The notes beneath the pieces are model-generated. The model was given only the letters and a program-made list of their open reading frames with translations. It was not told the origin of the DNA and did no database searches. Positions 52,774-64,000 of a stretch of 64,000 bases of DNA are shown in pieces. Position 1 is the stretch's first letter, and each line of letters starts with the position of its first letter. The DNA is from Amphirosellinia nigrospora (Eukaryota; Ascomycota; Sordariomycetes; Xylariales; Xylariaceae), in NCBI GenBank assembly GCA_004123355.1, contig SCHM01000002.1, positions 1,674,001 through 1,738,000 on the forward strand. The letters are read 5' to 3'. Both the position numbers and the translations under genes were made by a program.

Positions 52774-53583
52774 ATTGATACCTTTGATATCACTACCAAG
52801 TACGGGAGAACTACATAGACTTTGGGTTTGAGACAAGCACAGGAATTAGGTAGTCCTCTTGTCTGACATTTGGCGTTATGAGATGTATTATGGAATAATG
52901 GATTCACAGGGCTGGAAGAAGAGTGAGGGTGTTCGATCCACCTGTCATATCTTACCCGGCTGTCCTGTTCTATCCTATTGTGAGGTCTTTCATAGAGGTA
53001 GAATCACTTAGGATTCAAGGCTGTTCGTATGCGATTGAATTGCCCAGTTCGGTAGTCTTGTTCATAGATACGTGCGGCTATAAGAAATTTGTTTGGACCA
53101 AAGTTGCGTTTGATTTGGCGATGCTGTTTCAGAGGTACTGCAGGGTCCGCAAGGTATCCCCAAGAATTTACCCCACCCACAGTGTGGCTGGAGCTGCCTT
53201 ATCTTATCGCTCTGGAGACAGGGGACATAGGGAGCATTGGGGCCCTGACGCAAGCCGCCCTGTTCCCTGTTCGACTTCTTTATTGTAGTACATGCGCGGG
53301 TGAAAAAAAGAAGCAGGAAATGGATGCGACCGGAACCTGCCTTTGACCTGCCTTCCTTAGTTCATCCTTCCTCTGCGGATGTTCTAAAATGACCTGTCTT
53401 TGACTGCCTCGGCTCATTATCCTGCGCGTCTTTAGCACCCGTGTTCATTGCTGCATCGCCTCGAACGCCAACAAAGCGCCCTGTTTCGGACAAGTAGCAG
53501 TGCTCGCCCTGAGGGGGCGCTGCAGGTTGTCATGGACCACTGAGCTGTTACGGAACGTTGTAAACCACGTATTGACGACCACA
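52774..53583. other. Intergenic between Tad3 and RNase H1
   Basis: This is the Tad3 3' region and the RNase H1 promoter. A 121-codon plus-strand frame (52,923-53,288) is not recognised and is probably untranslated sequence. Confidence 0.5.
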
Positions 53584-54688
53584 ATGCCTATGAATACATA
53601 CACCAAGAATGGGCAGGCCTCGCAGCCTAACCCTTCCACAACCACCAAAACCAGCAGGAAACGAAAGGCGGACGCCGGCATGCAGAAATACTACGGTGTG
53701 CGTGCTGGAAACAGACCTGGAGTCTATCTCACTTGGGCTGAATGTCAGGAAAATACGGCTGGCTTCAAAGGTGCATCGTGTAAGTGTGAACACAATGGCC
53801 ATGTAAATAAAACCAACTTGAACTAACCGTGTTCTTGTCAGACAAAAGCTTCACGAGCCGGAAAGATGCCGAAGACTACGTCGCTGGTAGGAAGACGACC
53901 GGGGCGGCCGATAGCGGGGACAAGTTTTATGCTGTAGCCGTCGGCAGAGAGCCCGGGTCTATACAGACTGGGATGTAGCATCTGTCGCCATTAAGGGTTG
54001 GAAGGCTCCCAAGTACAAGAAATTTCCAACGTATGAAGAAGCGATCGAATTCATTCGCGCCCATGGAAACGAAGAGGCACAGGCATGGCTCTTGAGTGAG
54101 GGTGCCGAACCACCTAGCAAGAGAGCTAAGAGAACCAAGACGGCGGACGAGCCCGGTAGTGATGTTGCCGAAGATGAGTCAGGTGTGCTGCGAATCTTCA
54201 CAGACGGCAGCAGTCTCCGCAACGGCCGTGCAGGAGCAACGGCAGGCGTTGGCGTATTCTTTGGCGAGGGCGATCGCCGGTAAGCATATGGCAATCACTA
54301 CTCTACTTATCTCTACTGACTCTCTGTCAAGGAATGTCTCGGAACGTTTAGGGGCGAGATTCAGACCAATCAACGAGCTGAGCTGACTGCTGTGGTTCGA
54401 GCTCTGGAACTGTCGAGAGATAGCCCGACGATCAGAATCTTCACGGACAGTAAATATACTATCGACTGCTCGATAAATTGGTATAGAGCTTGGGAGAGGA
54501 ATAGTTGGAGGAAGGCCAATGGTGAGGTTGTGCTGAATCAGGACCTCGTGAAACAGATTCGAGCCTTGATTGATGAACGAGACAACGCCGGCTTCAAGAC
54601 ATTGTTCCAATGGGTCAAGGGCCACTCAACCAATGCCGGGAACATCGCTGCCGACCAACTTGCTGTGGATGGCGCCAAAAAGCAGTGA
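53584..54688 (+). CDS. Ribonuclease H1
   Basis: It degrades the RNA strand of RNA-DNA hybrids in the nucleus and possibly mitochondria. Exons are 53,584-53,779, 53,842-54,279 and 54,332-54,688. Two N-terminal hybrid-binding domains are seen: MQKYYGVRAGNRPGVYLTW followed by AECQENTAGFKGAS-YKSF, and KFYAVAVGREPG followed by DWDVASVAIKGWKAPKYKKF. A basic linker (SKRAKRTK) leads to the RNase H fold with catalytic residues in IFTDGSS (Asp), NQRAELTA (Glu), IFTDSKY (Asp) and the GHSTNAGNIAADQLA helix (Asp). One-base shifts are required at the GGG run 53,955-53,957 and the GGGG run 54,351-54,354; both interrupt conserved domains that continue perfectly afterwards. An upstream in-frame extension to 53,500 is open but less likely to be coding. 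Confidence 0.88.
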
Positions 54689-56137
54689 AAACCCACATTA
54701 ACATACTGTTGTAGGTGAACGGGTTGGATCGAGGTGTTTTTTATGCTCTCGGCATTCTGAGGAATGAGTAGCATCTCGTCTCAAGCTATTTTGCATTGCA
54801 ACTTTACGATACCCGAGCACATAGTTGATTGAAAGACACCCATAGCCGATTGTTTCTCGATGGCCTATGCATTTAGAAACACGTAGGGGGCATTGAGACT
54901 TCTACTCCGTCGATCACAGCCATACTAAGCTTCGAAAACTTTGCAAATACTTTTGTCATCATGAAGTTATTTTAGATCTTCATATCTCTACATATTAATA
55001 CTATCAGCATATAGATAGCGACTTGGAAGTATAGAACCATGCACAATTTGTGTACTTTGCGGGGTTTGTTATTGTATGGTTTGCCCACATAGACCACCGT
55101 AGTATCTACATGTACTCTTTAGCATACAACGTAGGGATTGGTGTTGACTGCGCATAGACCAGCATTCCCGATGCCATACCACCAAGCTCTATCTACGTGT
55201 ACGTAGGAAGAGTGCGGTGGTTGTGGAACCTGAGAGATATCAAACTGGACCTTTACATGGCACTGATTCCCGCCCGTCGTGACGTATAGCTAGCCCACTG
55301 TAGAGTGGCACTACTGTAGGTCGTGCTCTTCGGGGTTCTACCTAGGTAGTTTGGCAGCTGCATGCGGAAAGCGCGGTGCGACCCCATTTGGTTGTAATGT
55401 TCCGAATTGTCACGAACTCGGGAATTATTCGACGTATCTCATTCCTCGCACGCCCAATCTAAAGCTATGCGCTATAGTAGTCAAGTCGGTGATTGGCCAA
55501 GGAACTTTTCTAGCTTAGAAAATGTCGTCTATCAATATTGATTTATCTTCCTAAGGTATTATATACACTTTGTGCAACATCACTTCCTCCTACCTCTCTC
55601 CCAACCGCCCAAACCTGAGGTTCGAATGTCGTCAATTGGTTGGTCCACCTGGATCCATTAGAACAAAGATCGACAGACTATCGCTATCATTTTAGCTTCG
55701 CCTTGCTGAGTGGATACTTTCATATAGTGTTGTAGTAGCACAGCTGTAGCGCCATCAACCTAAGCCAGTCGTTTTGAATCACCGGCAGCAGAGACTTATC
55801 ATAGCGTTACAGCACTTCGTTTCTGTCCTCATTCGCCGTGATATTTTTCTTTCTCCTGATCACAAGGTAGAGCGTGGTTAGTCTTGACAAACGGTTTTTA
55901 TCTTGCGAACGAGACCCCCCGCGCGACGTACATCGACCCTGTATTCCGCCCTCCATCAAGTGGCGGGCCTTACTCCAGATCCCTCGCCGCTGTCGTCGTT
56001 GTCGACACGCCCAAATGATTCAATAACACAAGCTTACACTCGCCGATATTGCGGACTTCCATAGAACGATCTGGAGTTACTTGACGAATTGCACTCGCCG
56101 ACTAGTAGAGGACTTGGAAAATTCTACCTCATTCACG
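54689..56137. other. Intergenic between RNase H1 and the antiporter
   Basis: About 1.4 kb with no recognised gene or repeat. The last 300 bases are C/T-rich leader sequence. Confidence 0.5.
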
Positions 56138-58528
56138 ATGCCAGCCGGTAAGTTGTTCCTAGGGCTATTTTCTCCTCATATCCGATTTTACGAGCATGAC
56201 TTTCGATTCGGTTATCATCATCTCGGATGAGCTTTCACAAACACATAATAGCGATAGCTGACTCGGAATATTGTAGTGGACATATCTAATTTCAACATTG
56301 TTGTTAGTGTTCTTGGTGGATGGATTTCACTCTTCGGCTTGGTATCATACCTGCTCAAAGAAAACTTCTACCTCTCAGAAGCTCGTAGGTCCTCATAATG
56401 TTACCCCCTGCCTTTGACATATGTCGTGATAATCTCATGTTAACGACCTTCCTAGTTATCTCTCTTTTGGCGGGGATTACTTTTGGACCCCGCGCTCTGA
56501 ACTGGGTACGACCTGTCGAGTACGCCGGCTCCTTAAACAATCTAAATGATGTGACTCTACTTTTCACACGTTTGGTACTCGGCGTCCAGCTTGTTCTGGC
56601 CGGTATTCAACTACCGAGCCGTTACCTAAACGGGAATGGAAGCCGCTTGGGCTCCTTCTCGGGCCTGTGATGGCCGCTATGTGGCTATCGACCGGGCTGC
56701 TCGTCTGGGCACTTGTTCCACATCTTCCGTTCCTCCACGCACTGGCGATAGGAGCTTGCGTAACACCCACCGACCCGGTCCTCCCAACGTGATTGTTAAG
56801 GGCAAATTCGCGGACCACAACGTTCCAAGGATCTCCAGAAAATCATTATCGCGGAGTCTGGTGCTAATGATGGTCTCGGATATCCATTCCTTTTCCTCGC
56901 TTTGTACCTCATCAAATACATTGGTGATGGCGGCGCTTCCGAACCTGGTGGGTGGTCTCGCGATCGGCCTATGGTTTGGAGAAACATGGGGATATACCAT
57001 CATTCTTAGTACCATCTATGGTGCAGTAGTCGGATGGCTCGCTAAACGGCTACTTCATTACTGCGAAAGGCACAAGTTCGTCGACCGAGAGAGTTTCCTC
57101 GTTTTTGCCTTGTCATTGGCTTTGTTTATAACCGGAACTTGTGGGTTGATTGGGAGCGAGTAAGTCCGCTGAAGTCTTTTATTTCCCTTTGGCATGTCTC
57201 CAAGCCATAAACTGCCTCAACCGGCATTTTGTGCTTGGGCTAGATCCCAAGCATTCGAAATTCTGAATAATTATCATCATAAGTGGGCGTTATTGACTCT
57301 ATTGTGATAATAGTGATATCCTTGCATGTTTCATTGCCGGAAACGTTTTTACATGGGATGATTGGTTCCGACTACAAACTCTTGATGACTCACTTCAGCC
57401 GACCATCGACATGCTCCTCAACGTCGTGATCTTCATGTGGTACGGGGCCGTCTGTGGCAGAGCTTTGTAGACAACAACGTCATTTCAATTCGCCGCCTAA
57501 TACCTCTAGGCCTCTTGATCCTACTGATTAGGTAAGTCGCTCGAGCATTTAATTCCCCTTTGGACTTATCTCGGAGACGCGAAGAGCCTTAAGAGGCATA
57601 TGCTGCTCTTGCCACTTCTGCGAGTTCCCGAAACATTGAGTGTATACCACCATAAATTGAAAGTATTGCCTCTCATATTACATACAGACGCTTCATTTTG
57701 GGATTGTACAAGAAGATTCCACAAATCGACGGTATCAAGCAGGCTATCTTTATGGGCTTCTTTGGCCCAATTGGTTGCTCTGCCATTTTCTACCTGTATA
57801 TTACGGTCAATTTCATCAGGACCCTAAACCCCGAGGTGGCGTTATACCGAGACAAGATGTGGCAAATCTGGAGGAGGCCGTCACTATAATAGTCTGGTTC
57901 ATGGTTATCGCCAGTGTCGTAAGTTATCCCCTTTTTTGACTTGATACGATAGCTCATTCTCACGTAGGTCGTACACGGGCTGAGCATTCCTTTGGGGAAG
58001 TTAGGCTTTCACCTACCTCGAACAATTTCGAGAAGTATAACATCTAGGAGCATTAGTATTGAACGCCCTTCTTTCCAGATGAATAACTGTGAGTCATTCC
58101 TCGCCCTAGTCAGTATCCGGTGTGAGAGTGTGGGGGAAGAAGGGGGGGGGAGGTTATAGTCGTCTTTCCATAGCTTTTGCTCTTCCAAAACGCTTAATTA
58201 GGTGCCAACAAGCCAACGACTGACTTTGGTACTATAGTAATGAACGATGTACGATTGCCAAGGAGTCGCTCGAAGAACCGCACAGGCAAGCCCCTTCGGA
58301 CTCGATAAACGCATCCACGGGGCAAGCCTTCAAAATCGGTGGCTCTCTAATTGCCCGGAGCCAGCTGAAGAATTCCAGGGTGTTCAAGTTGGAGATGATG
58401 GGTGTCGTTCCGCCATCTACTAGAGGAGAATCTCAACTAGCTGTACAGTTACCAGAAGCCCTTATCGGATGGTCCGGTTTCCGGATGAACGAGTCCCCAG
58501 TTCAGACCGGCAGCAGTTTCAAACATGA
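56138..58528 (+). CDS. Plasma-membrane Na+/H+ antiporter (Nha1/Sod2 type)
   Basis: It exports Na+ or K+ in exchange for protons for salt and pH tolerance. Exon 1 is only ten bases (MPAG); further exons are 56,277-56,384, 56,456-57,159, 57,314-57,531, 57,688-57,918, 57,968-58,088 and about 58,238-58,528. Visible are FNIVVSVLGGW, LAGITFGPRALNW, TRLVLGVQLVLAGIQLP, the CVTPTDPVL motif with its paired-acid site, ESGANDGLGYPFLFLALYL, GLWFGETWGY, DGIKQAIFMGFFGPIG and a tail with RMVRFPDE. These are diagnostic of the fungal CPA1 family. At least six one-base shifts are needed (near 56,629, 56,784, 56,826, 56,951, 57,455 and 57,868) and the last exon is unclear. No residue or stop damage is seen otherwise, so I favour consensus errors over decay. 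Confidence 0.82.
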
Positions 58529-60442
58529 TCGCGGCATACTCTTATGATGAATGAGCACAAATTACCGCCACCAAGCAACTGGCGTCTATCCTACGTTGGA
58601 AGTTGCTGGGTTACTTTTGCATGTATCTTCATTTTCGCTGTACCCGAGGCTTAGTATCGCTGTGACTTTGATGGATGATGAGCTACGCTTTTTGCCGACG
58701 ACTCTCCTCATGTATCTCATCCTCTCATAGGACAAGAGTAACATCTAGGTATCTGTTGCCTAGGAGGAAACTCGTGCTAGGTAAAGCTAGGTACACAAAC
58801 AAGCTGGGTTTATAGATATTGATGACATCAAGAGTTTATTAAGGAGGAAGATGCATATTGTTGGTAATTCGTAACCGATGTCACGCATTCCAAAATACCA
58901 TACAAGTTGATGGACGTCGAATTACGTAGAGTTGCTTTTTGTCTTCGCCACGAAAGCGCCTGTTAAACTTGGATCAAACCAAGGGGACGTAGCCATAGTT
59001 GGCAGGTACTACTCAACTGTGGGAATGAACGTATTGCACGGACTACCTAGTTGAAAATTCTGTGGGACTCCTCTGTAGCAGACTCCATCTCTTCTACATA
59101 TCAATATACTTTGTCAAACCTGGGATTAACTTTTTTTTCTTTTCTAAGGAGCCACACGATTAGTACCGAACTAACTCTACAAGAAGATAGGCCATCCTAG
59201 GTATGTCAAAAGGACACCTGACTACCTGCATATGTAAGTACCTAGGTATACACCTTGCTTTCACAACGCTCGAAAAGTGCCACAACAAAGGTAGGTAACA
59301 GCACGGTAACAGCACGGTGATGCGATCTTTGGTGGTACCTAAAAAACCGTTAAGCTCATAGTAGGGCTATACATAGCAAGTAGGTAAGGTCCAGGCCAGG
59401 GTAGTTCGAGGCGTCGACGCTGATTGGCTGGCTTAGGTGGATAGAACAGCAGCATGGCAGACAGGGGAAGAGGAAAGCCCTCCGGATAGGTGTGGGCAGA
59501 ATAAGAGCTGGACCAGGACTGCACACCTACACTATGTATATGCCCCTTGCGGTATAGTTTTAGTTAGCATCCTACCTACCTCCTACTCGTTGTGGGTGTC
59601 CTCCTTCATCTAGGTACAGATGTTCATTCTTGTCTTGGCACCTTAAGATAGACTACATATGTACGTGCCTAACCTAGTATTCCAGTACAGGCAAGGACCG
59701 TTCCAGGTCTCAGCCCGGCTTCTCATAGGCTCCGAATAAACCCCCCAGCGTGCGCCATCTGAGCCATCTGAGCCATCTGAGGTGCAACGACGCCTTTTTT
59801 CTCCCACGGCGACCCACGACCTGATCAATCACAACACAGGCTGCTATGAGGCGGTGACTACAACTACCACAACCACCAATCCAATTACTACCACTGCTAC
59901 GATTATCGCTGCCCTCCGCAACCTGCGACACGACCGACAGGCGAACACGCCGGCCCGCTGACAATCCCCCTCGCCGAGCCGCAAGTCCGCCTCTGCTATT
60001 CCGAGCCCTCCAGTCCGCTCCTGACTCCAGCCCTGATCCTTACACCGATAGCGGATTGAGCCACGACATTCCGACGCCTGTCTGATTTTCACCGACACCG
60101 ATCCTCATTCCGCAACCCACAACCGTGGTTCCGTGGTCTGTGGCCTGCAAAGCGACACCTCTGCCACAGGTTCCCGCCTCCAGGGCAATTGGGTCAATTC
60201 GGTTCTCCCCCAGAATCAGCGTCGGCACTCCTCAGGCTTCGAGGAATCACCATGCGGTAGGCGGATCCAACTGCAACAACCACTCGCGTCCGCCCCCCCG
60301 CAACTCAGAGCCGTTTCTATAACCGCCTCACTAGACGCATGCGACCGGTCCCGATATTAATCGCCGAGAATACGGATTGGCTGCGTGAAAAGCTCGAGTC
60401 GCAACTACAATTGGGCGGGGCTGAGGTGTTATCTTAGGAACC
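58529..60442. other. Intergenic and leader of the Mga2/Spt23 gene
   Basis: About 1.9 kb. A 9-bp unit (GCCATCTGA) is repeated three times at 59,755-59,781. From about 59,850 the sequence is C-rich and leader-like; frames of 60-84 codons here are compositional. Several TAGGTAGGTA words occur at 59,220-59,400. Confidence 0.5.
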
Positions 60443-60495
60443 ATGCCTAGCATCCCGCCTGTCGGCTTACATGGCGACGAAGACGAGAGGAGCAC
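60443..60495 (+). promoter_or_regulatory. Short upstream ATG in the Mga2/Spt23 leader
   Basis: An ATG at 60,443 opens a 39-codon frame in a different phase that overlaps the main start at 60,496. It would lower initiation at the main ATG if present in the mRNA. The transcription start is not known. Confidence 0.3.
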
Positions 60496-63400
60496 ATGCC
60501 GACCATATACCACCCTTACGACTTTCTATCCGGGGACGATACCGCCGATAGTAGTTCGCTGATGAAAGATGAGGCTTACTTAGCACTTCAGCCGAGCGAT
60601 GGCGATGCTGATGCCATGTTTAATTGCCCTGGATACAATTTGAACGACTTTGGACAGAGTCAAGCTGTAGATGAACCTGAACACTGTCATTCCATGCACC
60701 GGGGGTCGACTTCATCATCATCGTCAATGCAAAGTGGTGGCGGTTCTAATTCGCCGGACCCGACGGACCCCTCGTTCGATAAATTTAGTGGAGGTACGGA
60801 GGTAATGAGATGCCTTTTGATGAGTTTGTCTTCAGCGAGTGTGCGTTCGAATCTAGGTTCAATGGGGAAGCCACAGCTGACTTTGAACGATATATCGCAT
60901 CAGACTCAGGCCCTACACCCCAATGCATAACTCAGTTCTCACCGGAATCTCGCACATTTGGCGCGGATTTATCGCCGGCACGCGCAGTAAAAAGACGCAG
61001 AGCCCAACGCACGGTTAGTTTCCTATGAATTATTCTCCTGGGCAACAAACACTCATAATCTCTAGAAACAACCAGCGAACCGTCCGAGCAACATGGCCGG
61101 GATGAAGAGTCCCATGGAGAGTCCTGGGTTCTCGCCCATTCCGGCCCAGATCCCCAGCACCGAACCATCGCCAACTGCTTTATATGCCGACAAAAACCAC
61201 ACACACTCGCCAGATGGAAATGTTGATATAGCCGGTGACGTCTCTGTGGGCGTGTCTACTAACTGGCTGCCGGCATCCAATCGTCAAGGCATTCATCCTT
61301 TATACACATCACCGAGACCTGACCCAATGTATATACCACTAGCTGAGCATGAACTATCAAACGGCAACCCGTCAGCGCCATTGCCCCAGTCTCCTTCACC
61401 CAGACTGGTCATACATCCGATGCCAGGGAAGTCGCGGGTTGAAACACAAATTCCACTCAAGATTACTGTGCATAATCTCCCGAGGGAATTAAGAGGGTTC
61501 ACCTCCCAACCCATACGATAGCCAAACCGAAATTGCTTGAAAAACCCCCCGGGCTCAAGCGCCGACATGCTGGAGCTGACCACCATGCTAGTCTGTTCAA
61601 GTGCAATGAATGATCAAACGAGACTCGAGCGAGCATTCGCACGTGCCGCTCGGAAACCCAACGTCAATGACTTGAGCAGTCCGGTTGACGACTTGGAAGA
61701 TGAAGAAAACAAACCACAGAGTGGAGGCGAGGTACGCATATGTCCAGGGTGTATCATACGGGAAAGGAAACGTGCTGGCAGGAAAAAGCACAAAAAGCCG
61801 GAGGAGGAGGAGCTCTGGGATCGCTACGAACGGGAGCGAGCCATTGTGTTCAATACCAATGAGGTCAAGGAGTGGCAAACTGTCACAACGGACATGGCTG
61901 ACCCAACGAAAGCTGGTATCATCAGCAATCCGCTTCCTCCAGGGATTGTGCAAGTTGATGCTCCTATGCGTATTGCATGTTACTGCCGTCATCATGGCGA
62001 GAAGATCGGGTTTCAAGTTGTCATTACACTGAAAGACTATACTGGCAAGGTCGTCGCACAGGAAATCTCATCGTCAATCATGATCACTGACGATCATAAG
62101 ACCCCCCCGGTGCATGCTGGCCCCACGCCCACGCCACAACAACTACATCAACATCAGTCGCCACAGCCTCATTCTCAACCCCCAGTTACCAATGGATTGA
62201 CAATTCCTTTGCAAGCGGGCGTTTCTCAGCCGGTTATGACACATACAACCCCAATTCAGCCCAGAGGAATACAACCACTAACATCATTCCGGCCGAATTC
62301 TAGAGATAGTCCTTCACTCCCTTTCCGTCATACCCATTCTATGTGTGATATTCAAACCCAGGGACAAAGCTTCCCGTTAAATATGCCCTCCCTCCCCAAT
62401 ACAAGCACTTCACAGCCTACGACAATGGTAGCGACACCACATAATCTCTCACGGCAAACCTCGCCAATGAGCCCCATAGGCCCAGGAAGTAGGAAAAGAA
62501 AAGCCAGTGTTATTGGAATAAGACCTGGAGACCTAGTTATGACGAAATTGGAACCAACGGTGCCTTCCAATGTTCAGAATGATTCTACCATGGTCTCCCC
62601 AGGAACCTCACCTTTCACCGCGCGTGTTGGGCAACTGGGCGTGAATCTGGAGTACTCAAACGAAGAACGGCACATGCTTAATAATGTATCACAGCAGGTT
62701 GGTGGCGGACCACCAACCCAAAATAACAGTGGCATGGAACCATTCCAGTTCGCTGGAATTAAAAATCGGTCTATGAACCTACTACAGACTGCCAACCAAC
62801 TGTACTCCGCTCCAGTGTCTGCACACCCAGCCGTGCCCCAGCCCAAACCAGCTGCGTCCCGATCCCAAAGCTTGCAACATCCCCAACGCCCTCAGCATTT
62901 CAATCACGAACTTTCAGTACCACCACCCACTATCCATAGGGTCATCCCCGGTGAAGGACCGAAATGTGGGGGAGTTGAGATTACTATTCTCGGTAGTCAC
63001 TTCACTAACGATGGTCTGGAAGTGTATTTCGGGACGCAAAAGGCTACAACCACGACATTTTGGGAGAACAATCCCTTGTATGCCTACTTCCACCATCACC
63101 TAATGCTGCGACTGTGCCGGTGACGATTAAGCAACCAGGAAGGTGGCCGACTATGCAACCACAACCACAACCTCCCAGGCTCTTTACATACAAAGATGAC
63201 GACGAAGACCAGCTTATTCGTAGTGCGTTAGAAGTGTTAGCGGGTCATTACGGAAGTTCAGTGACAGATCCTACAAGTTTTGCAAGGAGTATCTTGCTTT
63301 CACATACCACCGCGTCTGGTTCAAGCAATCATGGTTCCCACACTAACAATGTCAATGGTGCATTCACTTCCTTTAGTCTAGGTACTGGGGAGGCGGCGGA

Positions 63401-64000
63401 AGCCAATCTACTTCGAATTCTTGATTTAATGGATCAAGCAGGTCCTCCCAAGGCTCGAATTGATCTTCGGCGATCTAGTGGGCAGACCATGCTACATCGT
63501 GCATGTTCTCTGGGTTTCATCCGGTTTGTTGCCGGCCTACTATTTCGTGGCGCCAACGTGCATATCCAGGACAATGGCGGTTTTACTGCACTTCATATGG
63601 CGGCAATGAATGATCACCCTGAAGTTGTACGTCAACTTATTGCTAAAGGGGCTGATCGGGATATGCCTTCCTTCTCTGGCCTCACACCTCTGGATGTCGC
63701 CAGGTCCCGGTCTGTCCGTCGAAATTTACAACAAGCCGAAAACGATTTCCGTTCTCGGAGCGTCGATCTACGACGCCGCAGTCGAGCTAGCAGTTCAGAT
63801 CCGTCCTTAGAATATTCTACAGTAACGCCAACGCACCGCCGAGGATTTCCGTCTGGTAATCTCGATACAGCAACAACCACTAACGACGACTCTTCTGAAG
63901 AGCCTACCACCGAGGAAGACGTTGACTGGCTTGATGCGAGAAAGGCTAGCTTTGTTGAACCACGTCGTCGATCTACTGTGAAATCATCAGTCGTTAATGA
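60496..64000 (+). CDS. Mga2/Spt23-type membrane-tethered transcription activator (3' end outside window)
   Basis: Homologues sit in the ER membrane, are released by ubiquitin-proteasome processing and activate fatty-acid desaturase and hypoxia genes. An acidic N-terminus precedes MPFDEFVFSECAFESRFNG. An intron lies at 61,014-61,065. Then come QIPLKITVHNLP, the SADMLELTTMLVCSSAM region, a conserved p53-like segment (ICPGCIIRERKRAGRKKHKK; APMRIACYCRHHGEKIGFQV), a Pro/Gln/Ser-rich linker, an IPT/TIG domain (IPGEGPKCGGVEITILG) and two to three ankyrin repeats (GQTMLHRACSLGF; GGFTALHMAAMNDHPEVV; GLTPLDVARSRS). One-base shifts are needed near 60,804, 61,488, 61,545-61,553 and 63,062-63,064. The C-terminal membrane helix would lie past the right edge. 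Confidence 0.88.

Noticed and set aside
1-64000. CRISPR arrays, prokaryotic operons, tRNA or rRNA genes
   Set aside because: No regularly spaced repeats, no bacterial gene organisation and no cloverleaf-compatible sequence were seen; T-loop-like GGTTCGAA words (35,513 region, 55,621) have no matching arms.

Overview
The window looks like a filamentous ascomycete (Pezizomycotina) chromosome segment. The evidence is short spliceosomal introns of about 50-160 nt with GTRNGT donors and CTRAY branch sites, gene families typical of these fungi (rhodopsin-domain membrane proteins, GH11 xylanase, C6-type regulators, P-loop sulfotransferase-like proteins, Mga2/Spt23), and a strong repeat-induced point mutation (RIP) signature. 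The many TAGGTAGGTAC-type intergenic motifs suggest a Sordariomycete, but that is only an impression.

Positions 1 to about 29,050 form one AT-rich block with almost no open reading frames. C and G survive mainly in CpT/GpC/CpG contexts, while CpA and TpG are nearly gone, as expected for RIP-mutated transposons. Inside it I could delimit one LTR retrotransposon (3,061-9,944, LTRs of about 170 bp, 5-bp target duplication GCGTA). I also found a direct repeat near 13.8-14.3 kb with one spared and one mutated copy, a less mutated LTR-like island near 22.7-23.1 kb, a pyrimidine tract, and another mild island near 28.3-28.6 kb. The block continues past the left edge.

From about 29,080 the base composition becomes normal and genes appear. 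In order they are: a small secreted protein (+), an aldehyde dehydrogenase (+), a decayed rhodopsin-domain membrane protein (-), a sulfotransferase-like protein (+), a regulator with a fungal transcription-factor domain (-), a secreted GH11 xylanase (+) followed by a 0.9-kb TIR element, 6-phosphofructo-2-kinase/fructose-2,6-bisphosphatase (-), the tRNA adenosine deaminase subunit Tad3 (+), RNase H1 (+), a plasma-membrane Na+/H+ antiporter (+) and an Mga2/Spt23-type ER-anchored transcription activator (+, cut by the right edge). The first half (29-43 kb) is accessory in flavour and lies next to the repeat block. The second half (44-64 kb) holds conserved housekeeping genes.

The most striking cross-gene observation is that almost every protein here, including very conserved ones, is interrupted by single-base frameshifts, mostly at short homopolymers and mostly reading as one base missing. 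The homology continues cleanly in the next frame. Consensus errors in the assembly are the simplest explanation; the rhodopsin-domain gene, which also has in-frame stops, looks like a true pseudogene. I did not find a convincing new multi-gene system. The best leads are the repeat structures and the frameshift pattern.
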